Of a DNA stretch of 64,000 nucleotides, positions 34,983-47,160 are shown in pieces. Origin of the DNA: Plantago elongata (Eukaryota; Streptophyta; Magnoliopsida; Lamiales; Plantaginaceae). How positions within the stretch are numbered: the stretch's first letter is position 1; each line of letters starts with the position of its first letter. The stretch lies in the NCBI GenBank assembly GCA_036897095.1, contig JAYMSP010000146.1, forward strand, positions 1-64,000, given 5' to 3'. The notes beneath the pieces are model-generated. The model ran no database searches and had not been told where the DNA came from. It saw only the letters and a list, made by a program, of their open reading frames with translations. Both the position numbers and the translations under genes were made by a program.

Positions 34983-37133
34983 ATGTCAGAGAATAATCAT
35001 GTTCAACTTCTATTCCAAGCCTTTGGCAACATTTCTGCGTCAGTTCAAACTCATCTTTCTCGCTTCCTCGTACCTTCTTCTTCATCTCCACGCACCCACA
35101 AACAAGACCCAATCCTATCTTTATACGATTCCCATCTCAATCAGAATGAAATTCTTGTAAAGGTAGCTCTTTTTTGCCCTAAAAAATCGTATATTTGCTC
35201 CTTTAGCTTTTAATAAAACGTGCACACCAACTGTTTGATAAAATTCCTTAATGAACTTCTCATCCTATTTTTTAGATTCCATGTCGCAAGTTCTTTAAGT
35301 TTGGTTGTTTTGTTGTTGAGCTGTTATCTTCAGTGTGTCAAGCTTTTACTTGTGATTCCACATTCTGTTCTGTTTCTTGTAGCAACTGAATAGAGCTTGT
35401 ATTGTTCGAACTCTAAACAGGGAAAGTCTTCTAGTCCAACAACAAAAGAAGATCTTGGAAGGGCTACATGGACTTTTCTTCACACTCTTGCAGCTCAGGT
35501 TCTTCTCATAGGCACTCATCTGATCGAATCTTTATTTCGTTGATTTGGTCTCTATGTATTGTTGTTTCCTTTCCATGCTCATCCGTTTTGTGAAATGTAC
35601 TATCACCATTGCTTTTCATTATGGAATATTTTCATGGATTTGATATGACTGCTGATCTAAAAGTGCTTCTTAATATTGCAGTACCCGGATAAACCAACTA
35701 GGCAACAAAAGAATGATGTTAAAGAGTTGGTAAGTATAATGAGATTTAATACTTCTGGGAAGTGCGTGTGTCTGTGCAGGCAGGAATAATCTGTGGCCTT
35801 ATAGTCATGTTTCTTGTGCATAATGCGACTGGACTTGAAGTTTTCCTCTATCATATATGCAATAATTTCTTTGTGATTGTTTATTACGTAGCTGATATTT
35901 TCGATGTCCTCCTGTATGTTACATTTGCATCATACTTTATACATTTCGTAGACTTAGGCGCCAGGCATTGATTAATTTCATATCTGAAGACCTATAATAA
36001 TTTTTCCATTTATCGATGCAGATGGCAATATTATCTCGGATGTATCCCTGCAAGGAATGTGCAGATCACTTTAAAGAAGTTATAAGGTGAGGGAAAACAA
36101 TTCCAGAGTCCTAACAAGATGCTTTTGAACTATTTGTCTTGGCCCGACTAGGTGGAACTGTTGCCTTGTCTGGGGATCGTTTCCATATACTTTGATACTT
36201 GAGGTAGTTTGGTGGCCATAACATTTGTGGTTTCATGCAAGAGTGCAAATAGTAGTCTAGCTACAGAGGTTCTTGGCTCATTAGATTCTAGTTATCCAAC
36301 CGAATTCTACATATAGTGTCAACTCATGTCAGCTATGGTGTATTTGGATATCATACAATGTATACTTTTAGGCTAGCTATGTCATGTAAGGTATGATAAA
36401 TTTAATACTCACTTCATAAAATGTGTGGTACTTTGATGAAAGTAAATGATGCACTTGCAAACTATTTCGATCTTTCTTACAGACAACTTTGATTATGTGA
36501 TGCAGAGGAAACCCGGTACAGAATGGGTCTCATGAGGAATTTTCTCAGTGGATGTGTCATGTTCATAATGTAGTTAACAGAAGGTACTGACTTGCTCAAT
36601 AGTTTCTTCAACTTCCATATATTTCGCTTGTATGCTCTCTCACATGGAAACAACTGTTCCTTATATGCTCCTCTAGACTGGGAATAAACATAACCTTCTT
36701 TATTCTATACTCCATCTTACATGTTTAACATGACTGGTAAGTGAAAGTTACTCTTATTATACTTATGTTAGTTATGGTTTGGAGCTTTGAGCTTTCCTGT
36801 CTGAGTTCTAATCTTTGAGGATGGTGAAATAGTTGATGCTTGAAAAAATGTATAGACATTCAATTATGGAGAAGAGATGGAAGCTGTTAGTTTTGTGAAT
36901 TCTAAGATCACTACTTTTATTGGAATCAAGTTTTTCTTTTCGTTGTTAAGAATGGCCCCTAGATTGATTACTGCGAAACTTAATGTTAGCTTTCTTGCAC
37001 TTGTTTGAACAGCTTGGGCAAGCGCATGTTTCCCTGTGAACGTGTTGATGCACGTTGGGGCAAGTTAGAGTGCGAGCAGCGTGCATGTGATTTACAAGGG
37101 ACTGTAATGGATTTTGGGAAGGAAATGCGATAA
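34983..37133 (+). CDS. ERV1: FAD-linked sulfhydryl oxidase ERV1/ALR
   Basis: Thiol oxidase that re-oxidises the Mia40 import relay in the mitochondrial intermembrane space, passing electrons to cytochrome c or O2. Six exons: 34983-35162, 35421-35498, 35682-35729, 36022-36086, 36506-36583, 37013-37133; 189 residues, as for plant ERV1. Visible: the family start GRATWTFLHTLAAQYPDKPT, the redox CxxC at Cys112/Cys115 (YPCKECADHF), the FAD-binding CHVHNVVNRSLGK, and a C-terminal Cys cluster CERVDARWGKLECEQRAC (Cys158, 170, 175). The plant ERV1 hallmark, a C-terminal CX4C shuttle pair instead of the N-terminal one of fungi and animals, is present. All splice phases fit. Exon 3 is only 48 bp. Confidence 0.94.
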
Positions 37134-38036
37134 TCTTCATTTATATTCAACCTGGATCAGAAGCTGCATTGCTTATCATAGAGATTAGAGAACATAAAAA
37201 TGAATCAACCAATTTCCAATTTAACATCTAGAAATCTCCTTTTCTTTTCTTTCTTGTTATCTGAGACAGAAGCTACTTGTGCTTTGTATATTTCTGCTTC
37301 AACTTCTAAAAGAAAACCTAAACACAGTTTTGTGCAGTTTAGTTTAATTTACTATGCTGAGCTACCAGGTAGCGTTGGTAGCAATCAGGGTGGTGTTAAA
37401 CCGCTTTGAACAGGCTATCAACTTAGAAGGAAAATGCTGACATTGTTGGCTATTGCATCTCTTTGCCACATTACAAAATCATACGTTATAGACCCATAGT
37501 TACACACCGAAATCTACAAAAAATTGGATATACTAATGAATACCAGTAGGAATAATATATATTACGCAGATTTTGAGTAAATTTGTGTGCGTTCTTTTTG
37601 TGAATTAAGATATGATCCTTTGTAAGTGTTTATTCGCTTACAGATATACCGATTTTTAAATAATGTCGGTCCAACAAAGTGACAAATAAACATATTATTT
37701 CATGATATGAAATATATAAACAAATGAATTATACTCGATATTTCATATCTTACTTATTTGTAATCTATGCATCAGTATCCTCACAGAGTCAAGATATTAA
37801 TATCGCACAAAGTGAATGAATACCGGATAAGTGAAGTTTAAAAAGACATGAGCCCGTTCAATTTACACATGTGCACTTGAAAGATAGTGGCTGCGTGTCC
37901 CAACGTCCTAAAACAAATAAATATATTATATTGCAGGTAAAAACTGCAAAATTGTAAAATTCATGGGTGAAAGGCATAAATTTGTGATCGTAGTGCTCAA
38001 AGTCCAAAATGCCCCCCAAATCCGATGACTTGTCAT
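37134..38036. other. Spacer between ERV1 and RPS29
   Basis: ERV1 3' UTR, then AT-rich DNA. No further gene recognised. Confidence 0.5.
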
Positions 38037-38065
38037 TAGGGTTTTGAGTCCAGATGATATAAATA
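38037..38065 (+). promoter_or_regulatory. Telo-box plus TATA of RPS29 promoter
   Basis: TAGGGTTT (38037-38044), the inverted telo-box AAACCCTA common in plant ribosomal protein promoters, lies 13 bp before TATAAATA (38058-38065). The ATG is 110 bp further on, leaving room for a leader of about 80 bp. Confidence 0.7.
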
Positions 38066-38133
38066 CACTCGTTCTAGCTCATTCCAAACCCTCAAGCCTC
38101 CTCTGCCAAACTGAAGCTGTAAATCGCATCTAG

Positions 38134-39303
<1,170 letters not shown>

Positions 39304-41251
39304 AGTGTCATTCCCAGTTTCGGAGCAAACTTTGCACAGGGGTTTCTCCAATGAGGGATGGTTTTGAAGAACTGTTATAGTTATTTTGCTATTTCATTCT
39401 GTCTAGGTCTGACTCTGATGTCACTGTAATGACAGTCTTGTTATTACTCTATGATTAAACTCATTTGAATTATGAAAGACTAGTTATATTTGAAGAATGT
39501 CCTGTCATGTTATATATTCCATCATGTGCTGTTGCCATTTATCCTTGCTTGTTTGATTGACTGCTAGTGTATGCTTAAGAATGTGTTTGTTGTTTGAAGG
39601 CTGCACTTGTGTTGTGCTATATGTTGCTAGATCAACCAAGCCACGACTAATTTCTCTGTGAGGTTTCAAAAGGTTGAACGACACATTATTATTGGGATGG
39701 TTAAGACTTTGAGGGTATTCATGTCGATTGTCTTGAGAGACAGCATGATTCTGCATTTTTGAATGTACAACAAGCTTGCACATATTCTAATGTACAGGTT
39801 TTAGTCAAAGATGAAAGTATAAGCTAAAGTAAGGAGTATTATAGAAGGCATGCCAAATTTGAACAAGTAGTTGAGTTATAATCACTCTGTTGAGTGAAAC
39901 ATCAATTTGAGTGGGCTAAAGGCCAACAAAGCTCTTATAACTTGGCATAACAAACATGATTAACTAGTGAAAGATGTTCTACTTTTGAACTGATGAAACT
40001 TAAAAGTGCTCCTTAAGTCTCTAAGCTTTCAAACTCCAATAACTTGTTAATTAAAAGGGCTAATTAATTATGTTGCCTTTTTTCCTTTTCAAGCAACATA
40101 AGTTTAGTTAGTTTGTCTAAAGAGTGCTTAATGTCAACCTCTAATACCCATTTGTCGAAGACTTGAAGTTTGTATATAGACCTCATATGTCTTGTCTTGT
40201 CTTGGTCACTATCATTAATCTCCCTTGTTTCTAGTTAGTGGTAATGGAAACATGTTTCTTAAGCAACGTCTCTGGTTCAAGTATCAGTGTTTAGGATATC
40301 AAAATACTCGAATTTGTCAACCAAGTTATTGGTTAGAGGTGGTGTGGTCTCTCTATCTTTTAATGTCTACTAGTAGTAGTTGTATGACGACCTACTAGGA
40401 TATATAGCCCATACTCTTATGTGGAAAGAGTAAGGTTTAGATTCAATCCTAAGGCTGACATTAGAAATATGCTTCTTTGACAATGTGAATTTCATGTTGT
40501 TTAAAAAATCTTAAACTTGGCTACTAAGAAAGTTTTTGCAGTAGAGAACAAGAATCTCATTGTATTCACACACAAAACATCAGTCTGCAAGGGAACAACA
40601 TAAACCACGTATAAACTCAATTGTACAAGAGACTGACGTCGATTATATTGGCGAAAATATTGTTCGTGTAAGAGGAAAGTAGCACACGTCACGGCTAGTG
40701 ATGATCCTTAACTTAGCATATACGTGCGAAACAAGCAGCCCGTATGTGGTACTGGGAGTAGATAGATACTAGTAGAGCAAGAATATACATGCACCTACCT
40801 ATCAAAAGTAACTCAAGAAAGCTAAGAGTATAGATGATGGTTGGATAGAGACTGAATATGACACTGCATCTCATTGTTCCTTGCAAACTTGTGCTCATTC
40901 ATAAAGATAGCTTAACAAATAAAGCAGCATTAACAAACAGAAACTTGTCTTGTTATCTCTGCTGCCTTGGCTATTTCCAAACAGTTCCTCTCCATTGTAG
41001 CAGCTTTTAGCAGCTACCAGTCTGTTGGTTCAACGAGGGACTTATCGGTCTTACACTGAGAAAATAACGAGTGTAGGTACATCGATCTGCTGCTAATTGT
41101 GTTTGTTGCATATTCAGAATAAGTCAGTTTAAAAATTGACTATTTGTAATATTTCGAATGATTTTCTTGCAGGTTGGAGTAAGTTAAGAATATCGATAAC
41201 AAGAGAGCTCGGAGTGTCATTGATTCATTCGGGATGTGATGATATAACACA
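39304..41251. other. Spacer between RPS29 and QWRF gene
   Basis: RPS29 3' UTR then about 1.7 kb without recognisable genes. A TTCTTGCAG at about 41165-41173, close before the QWRF start, may be the acceptor of a leader intron. Confidence 0.45.
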
Positions 41252-43329
41252 ATGGTGACTGCTTCTGTTTCAACTTCAGATGAGGTAAGAAGGCCACCAC
41301 TGTTGCCTTCTGAAAAGAATAGCAATAATGTGGTTCCAAGGAATACTCAAAAAAAGCAGTCCAAATCAAGACATGCATCTTCATCACCTTTGTTGTCAGG
41401 GAGATTGTCGTGTACAAATGATGATCCCAAGCCAGCCGAGGTTTCAAAAGCGATGAAATTGTTACTGACGTCTACTCGTAGACTGGCTGTTTCCTTCCAG
41501 GGAGAATCCTTTGCAATCCCCATTAGTAAGGTTAGGCCAGGCGCTCCTACTTCCCCTAATTCGAGGATGCCAATGCCAGACAGGCGAAAGACTAAGGTTA
41601 ACACTATAACCACGCTGGATCAGGGCGAGAACTCCTCTGTTCTATCTAAGCCTGATACTGTTCAGTCCATAAGGCCCACTGCAAATCAAAATGCGGTACA
41701 ACAGAGCTTGGACTTGGCCAAGTCTGAGCGTATAAAGGTGGAAGCGCAGCAAGGCTCAGACAGGCTCATGGCGTATGATTTGGATAGCTCATCTTCTGGT
41801 AGCAGTGCATCAGAAACGAAAGAGTCCAGTGCTGCATCATGTAATATAGCTCATGGACGTGTTGTTTCAGCTAGGTTTTGGCAAGAAACGAATAGCCGGC
41901 TCAGGAGGCTGCAGGACCCTGGTTTATTGTCAACAAGAAGTCCTATATCCAAACAAACCACATCCTCGAAAGTGCCAAGGTCTGCTAATGCTGCGCTACT
42001 GTCATTCCCACGATCACCGAGTCGTGGAGGTATTTCATCACCTTTGTCATCTCCGTCGCGGGGAAATTATAGTCCATCTCAGACCAGAAATGCTGTTAGC
42101 AAGATTAGTACTTACAGCATTAGTGAACCTCCTTCGGTTCTTAGTTTTGCAAGGGAGAAAGTTGGTGAGGATAGACGTGATGTTGCACACTCTTTGAGAG
42201 TTTTGTACAATCGGTGTTTACAGCTACGATTCATGAATGCTAGAACCGAAGCAGTTTCTGTGGCGCAGAAATGCAGCGCAGATGTAAGAGTTTTTATTTC
42301 TCTTAGCCACACATATACTTGTCAGTATGTTAAGTATTGTGCACATCAATAATTTTTTTCGCATTCCAGAAATTTCTATGGAATGCGTGGATAACAATCT
42401 CAGATTTACGTGATACTGTCACAAGGAGAAGACACAGACTCCAGTTGCTGAAGCAGAAGCTGAAGCTAGCATTCATTCTCAGAGGACAGGTAACCATTCT
42501 CATTCTTATTGTAAAAGAACAACCTCAACTAGCCTTGACAGCCTCTTGAATCAAGTACGAATTCATTGATCATGAATCAACTGAGTGAGGTTAAAATGAT
42601 CGACTTAAACTCTGAAAGAAATCGATTTCTGAATAACATTCAATACTTTTTATACGTATACGAACAGCAGAGTTAATCCAAGTCCTGCTTGTAGATAACT
42701 TCTTTAGAAGACTGGATTTTCTTGGATAAAGAAGAATCAACATCTCTGCGTGGAACTATGGAAGCTTTGAAGACTAGCACCATTCGTCTTCCACTCGTTG
42801 AACGAGCAACTGTAAGCAGGCATCAAACAAAAATATACGATCAAACAAAGTACCCATCCCTTAGTTCTGCCAGACCTAAAATCATCTATATATCACAAAT
42901 CTTACAGGGCAATGCCAAGAGCTTGAAAGATGCTATCGGTTCAGCAGCTTATGTCATGGAAACGATTTCATCCTCACTGCATCGATTTCTTCCAACGGTA
43001 ACAACATACTAGATCATGCACACTCCTTTTACTTTCCCCGGTATGCTGTAAGATTTCGTTTATCTCCAGGTTGAAGAATTGAATTCCTTAGTGACAGAAA
43101 TCGCAAAAGTGACTTTTGCTGAGAGAACTCTACTTGAACAATGCACAACCTACATATCTTTGCTAGAAGCCATGCAGGTTATAACTATTTACCTTAATCT
43201 CTGAACAGCATTTTCACATACTTTGCTGCTTATTGGATTTCTGATTGAATCTACTAGGTTAAAGAGAGCAACTTACAAACGCATATTCTACAGCATAACC
43301 AAGTAGCCACAGCTAGACGCAGTGTGTAA
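41252..43329 (+). CDS. QWRF-family protein (AUGMIN subunit 8/EDE1-like)
   Basis: Microtubule-associated protein family. The relative EDE1/AUGMIN8 brings augmin and gamma-tubulin to spindle microtubules. Six exons: 41252-42283, 42370-42489, 42695-42811, 42908-42997, 43070-43177, 43258-43329; 512 residues. The N-terminal two-thirds (about 1-290) are basic, Ser/Pro-rich and low in structure, as expected for microtubule binding (RSPSRGGISSPLSSPSRG). The conserved C-terminal coiled-coil domain runs from LSFAREKVGEDRRDVAHSLR through LWNAWITISDLRDTV, LKLAFILRGQ and SLEDWIFLDKEESTSLRGTM. The name-giving motif, normally LQWRFVNAR, reads LQLRFMNAR here (Leu325 for Trp). All splice phases are 0. Which of the QWRF members it is cannot be settled by eye. 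Confidence 0.9.
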
Positions 43330-43820
43330 AATTCGTCATATTCAGCAGCCACTCTAATGCTAACACTACACTGAACCTTTGGACCTACTCAGAAAGGCCC
43401 GCAGATGAGAGTTTTTCGTACTTTCCGTGTCTAGTTTGTGATTTCTAAGCTCCAGTTTTGCAGGTTATCTTAATCTTTCTTGTAATGAGGCCATATGAAG
43501 CTCCTTCTTGATGCTTCTGTGATTGTAGATTGAACACATTTGCTGTAAAATGATATTATAACATGTTCTTCTTTAGTTTGTCTAATTGTTCAAATTGCAA
43601 CTTGCTTGAACAGAGTGGATAATGCAACATTATATGAACTTGTTGGTCCCTCAGTTAACTTTGCCTCTTTAAGCACTCAAAAGGCAAGTTTAACTTGTGT
43701 ACAAGTAACAAAGGCAAATCCAGTGAGATCAGAATAATATTCTACTTTTTCTGTCATGTGGATCATAATTATACACAATCTGCGTCACCATTGTAGGCAA
43801 AAACCGAAAAAGTTTGTACC

Positions 43821-43956
43821 TAAACCAATGACATAGCATCCATTATTTCAACACAATCTACATTCATCTTTTTTCGCCCGATTTATTCTACATTATATCA
43901 TGTGTACTTTTACGGCTATTCAAATGCAGTAAACCAATGACATAGCATCCATTATT
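43821..43956. repeat. 27 bp direct repeat
   Basis: TAAACCAATGACATAGCATC and the next seven bases are identical at 43821-43847 and 43930-43956, 109 bp apart. Confidence 0.85.
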
Positions 43957-44115
43957 ATCAAACAACTTTATTCATATTCAAAAACAGGATTCATGAAGTA
44001 ATTCAAAACTCCGAAAATGAAATCGCAAGATGAATTATAAGGTAAAATTTGGCTTGTAACGCTTTAGATTCTTTTAGTTCTTCAAGTTTCTAATTTCGAA
44101 TATGTGGAACTATCT

Positions 44116-44430
44116 CCATGAAAGTTGGAATTATACGGTGTCCGTACCTTAAAGCTCGATCAGTTCTCCAAGTTTAAAATCTGTATACTAAATAGTTTGA
44201 AACTTCACCAGTCAAATTCTATCGGCATTTCTGAATGTATGTATGTACATACAGGTTCGATCACTTCTCTGAGTCTCAAATTCAATCGTATTCAAATTCG
44301 ACTCCATGAAAATTGGAACTATATGGTATCTCAACTTTAAAAGTTCGGATTTAACATATTTTGCGCTTAGAAGTTAGAAATAATTTGAGACTTGGTGGGG
44401 CAAATTCCATTGGCATTTCTAAGTCAAGAA
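44116..44430. repeat. Imperfect tandem duplication of about 188 bp
   Basis: CCATGAAAGTTGGAATTATA (about 44116) matches CCATGAAAATTGGAACTATA (about 44304), and CAAATTCTATCGGCATTTCT (about 44214) matches CAAATTCCATTGGCATTTCT (about 44401), at constant offset. Confidence 0.7.
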
Positions 44431-44543
44431 AAGAACTCGTTCAATTCATGCCATTAGAGAAAAAAAAGACTCTCCTACAAGTTACAATGCAAGCTCTCAC
44501 TTACTCAAGAAATGGACAAATCGCGTGGACAAAACACACACCA

Positions 44544-45596
44544 CTAAAAAAACAACCTCAAAAGCTTGGTTTCACGCGCATCATGCAATTCACACGCGCT
44601 ATCCAATGTTGTCGTTTCCGAAACGTCAGACGGAGGCGATTCCTGTCTCCGCTTCTCGCTCCGCCGATTAACTCTCCCACCAGCTGTCATTCTCGGTGGC
44701 ATTCCGGACGTTAAACTGAGATCTAATCGCCCGTTATTGTCATCCTTGCAATCTAATCCTTTCAACTTCATGTTCAGGTCACGAGATCTGTACAAATCAT
44801 CGTGATTAGATTCAGTTTCGAATTCGGGCAATGGGCGGAGAACGCCTCCGCGGAGCACCGTCTCAACGGCGGATTGGCAGGTTTCCCAGTTGCCTGTCCA
44901 TAGAAGGCCTACAGCTCCGTGTACTGGATTTATTGTTCTTCCACATGCTTCGGTGAGTAGTGACTGAAATAGAGCTGCAAATTCGGAAATTTTAATGAGA
45001 TCATGTGGAATGAGGACGGAGGAGAAATGGAATATTATTCATAACTTAGATGGATTAGTGGTTGGGACTTGAATTGTCCCATTTAAATTTAAAATGTTAT
45101 TCGTACGCATCTTTCTAAAATTCACCTACATAAATGATTCGGAAATTCAATTTATTTCTATATGATTTTAAGTATGATAGTCATAAGATTAAATTTTTAA
45201 TGATCGAATACAAGTTTTAACTAGTTTCAAAAATCATTTACAAACATTCAAAGACATCATTCATTACTTAAAACCAACCCAAATTTACACTTAATCTTAT
45301 TCAAACTAATTTTGTCCGTGTTCTCCGAATTGAGTCTTATCTGGCATGAATATTATTGTACGAACATTGCGTATGTTTAAAGTTACAAGTGCTTCAATAA
45401 CTGGAAATATACCTGGTCTTTGCGACTGAGGGACGGAGGAAAGGAAAGACATGAGGCCAGCACGACCGAAGAACTTGGCGACGAAGAGGGTGGCATTAGC
45501 TTGTGCTTGAGGGGTCTCTATTCCTTGCAAACTTTCCCTCAAAATGCAATTGTCATTGCATCCCTTTCGAAGAATTCTACATCCATTGCAACTCAT
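44544..45596 (-). CDS. Class II LOB-domain (LBD) transcription factor
   Basis: Plant-specific nuclear DNA-binding protein. Two exons: 45596-45413 and 44974-44544; 204 residues. Visible: the zinc-finger-like CX2CX6CX3C block at residues 3-17 (CNGCRILRKGCNDNC), the GAS block (ANATLFVAKFFGRAGLMSFL), then ALFQSLLTEACGRTINPVHG and AVGLLWTGNWETCQSAVETV. The intron splits the Ala codon after QRP, the usual position in this family. The second half lacks the LX6LX3LX6L zipper of class I, and the block GAVGLLWTGNW is typical of class II (Arabidopsis LBD37-42). The C-terminal tail (about 125-204) is variable, with LDLSLTSG, and ends LLRLFF. Class II members act in nitrogen and anthocyanin control or in low-oxygen response; the exact role here is not known. 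Start chosen at MSCNGCR. Confidence 0.93.
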
Positions 45597-45732
45597 AGTT
45601 CCTTTCTTGTTTTGGAGGAAAGTCTTGTGTATATAAATGATGAGGTCTTGTGGAATTGCTTGAGAGTCAAGAAATGGATATTCTGAGAGAAGAATTGAAG
45701 TAGAGATTGATGAGATTAGAGTAATAAAGGGG

Positions 45733-45741
45733 TATATATAG
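45733..45741 (-). promoter_or_regulatory. TATA box of LBD gene
   Basis: A TATATATA stretch lies about 137 bp upstream of the ATG on the coding strand, flanked by C-rich bases. Position fits a core promoter. Confidence 0.55.
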
Positions 45742-46482
45742 AGGGGGTACATATAAGGGGTACTCATGCATGTGACGTGGAGAATATTGAAAATTCATTG
45801 GAGATCATATGATCTAGCATAATTAGCTATGTATTTGGATTTTTAGTGGAGAAAACTATGGTCGTTGATTCTTAGATTACAACAACATTAATCATCTTCG
45901 GTTCTTCATCATTAAATCATAATTCGGGAGGCAGTTGAATTCTATAATATAGAACGAGATATATAATAAATAAAAAATAAATACGATTGCATGTTACAAA
46001 TACATTTGAACGATTTTAAAAATGAAAAACAATAAAATTGTGCTCAAAGCGGCCAATACAATGTAAGTAAGGCGTGTCAATCCAAATCTTTGAGTAATTA
46101 ACTGCACCAATCTGTAAAACTGGAACTCGATCAATTAGTGATACATGCGGACAAATTCAGAACTTCCAAGGAGTAAGATGGATATGGCCAAGGGGTATAG
46201 CTACTCAATTCCACTCAACAGTTCCGTCGAGCATTTAAAAAGGGTGAATTGTAATATATAACATTTCACGTCAATCAGAGATAACAATGATATAAACACA
46301 TTGTAAAAATTGTAGCTAACGATGAGGCTAGTCTATTACTTTGCACCTCAATCAAATGGGCCTACACATTTAGGAATGAAGTTTCCTTAATCGTGAATAA
46401 TCTACTATGGTTGTAGAAGACACTTGAGAAAGAATAACAAAAATTCATTGAAAGGTGAAAGAGTTCTTGAAGCTCAAAGTGT
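45742..46482. other. Upstream region of LBD gene
   Basis: AT-rich; no gene recognised. Confidence 0.5.
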
Positions 46483-47160
46483 GTTGGTTGATGCATTGAA
46501 TATGGAATGCCAAGAGTTGGAATATGAGAAGTCCCACATTGCTAAAATTGAGGAAGAAAGAGCTACTTATTAGCTATTGGATTGAGCTAAAGGGTTGGGC
46601 CCGTGGGGCACCCATGCTTTTGAAGGAGGAAAGACCTAGATGCACCTTCACACGCATCCAGGGTCGAGGGTTCGAGGTATGTGGGTTCGCGGGTCACGGT
46701 CTAGGGTTAAGTATAATCTTTTTGGGCCAGAAACATATTATATTTGGTCAGGACCAAACAAGATCTGAAATAGAAGAGGCCCAACTCGGTTGGGCTTGTG
46801 GTGAACGAATATAGTCGTTCGCTGAACCGATTTAACCTTTCGTTCAAAGGATGTTTCTAAACAGATAAAACTTGAAAGTTGTGTCTATTCAAATTTTTTT
46901 CTTTGCAGGGACCTGTTCGCAAAAGACCACATCTGTTCAGATTGCAACTCTTCCTAATTATAAGGACCTCCCAGAATCAAATTCAACACACCAGATTCAA
47001 TTCTTTCTTCTTTCTCTTTTTCTCTCTATAGCCTGAAGAATCCTTTGTTGTAGTAGTTCATAGAGTTATTGTTCGAGTGATTGAACACTAACTCAAATAC
47101 TATTGTTCTATTTTGGTAGACTATTTACTAAGTAAACTGTGAGTATCAGAGCGGGACAAA
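46483..47160 (+). mobile_element. Old Copia-type LTR with primer-binding site
   Basis: Fossil of a Ty1/Copia-type LTR retroelement. The LTR of about 655 bp starts TGTTGG and has the GAAGTCCCACATTGCT phrase common near the start of plant Copia LTRs. A GTATCAGAGC primer-binding-site match (initiator tRNA-Met type) follows its end at about 47143. No gag-pol region and no second LTR are visible, so the element is broken and reduced to one end. No age can be given without a partner LTR. Confidence 0.65.

Larger units (their letters stand above)
43330..44543. other. Convergent 3' region between QWRF and LBD genes
   Basis: Contains both 3' UTRs and two local duplications: a 27 bp repeat and a unit of about 188 bp (see repeat entries). 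Confidence 0.5.

Noticed and set aside
46524-46814. 96-codon frame as a small gene
   Set aside because: It falls entirely within the LTR fossil and has no protein features.
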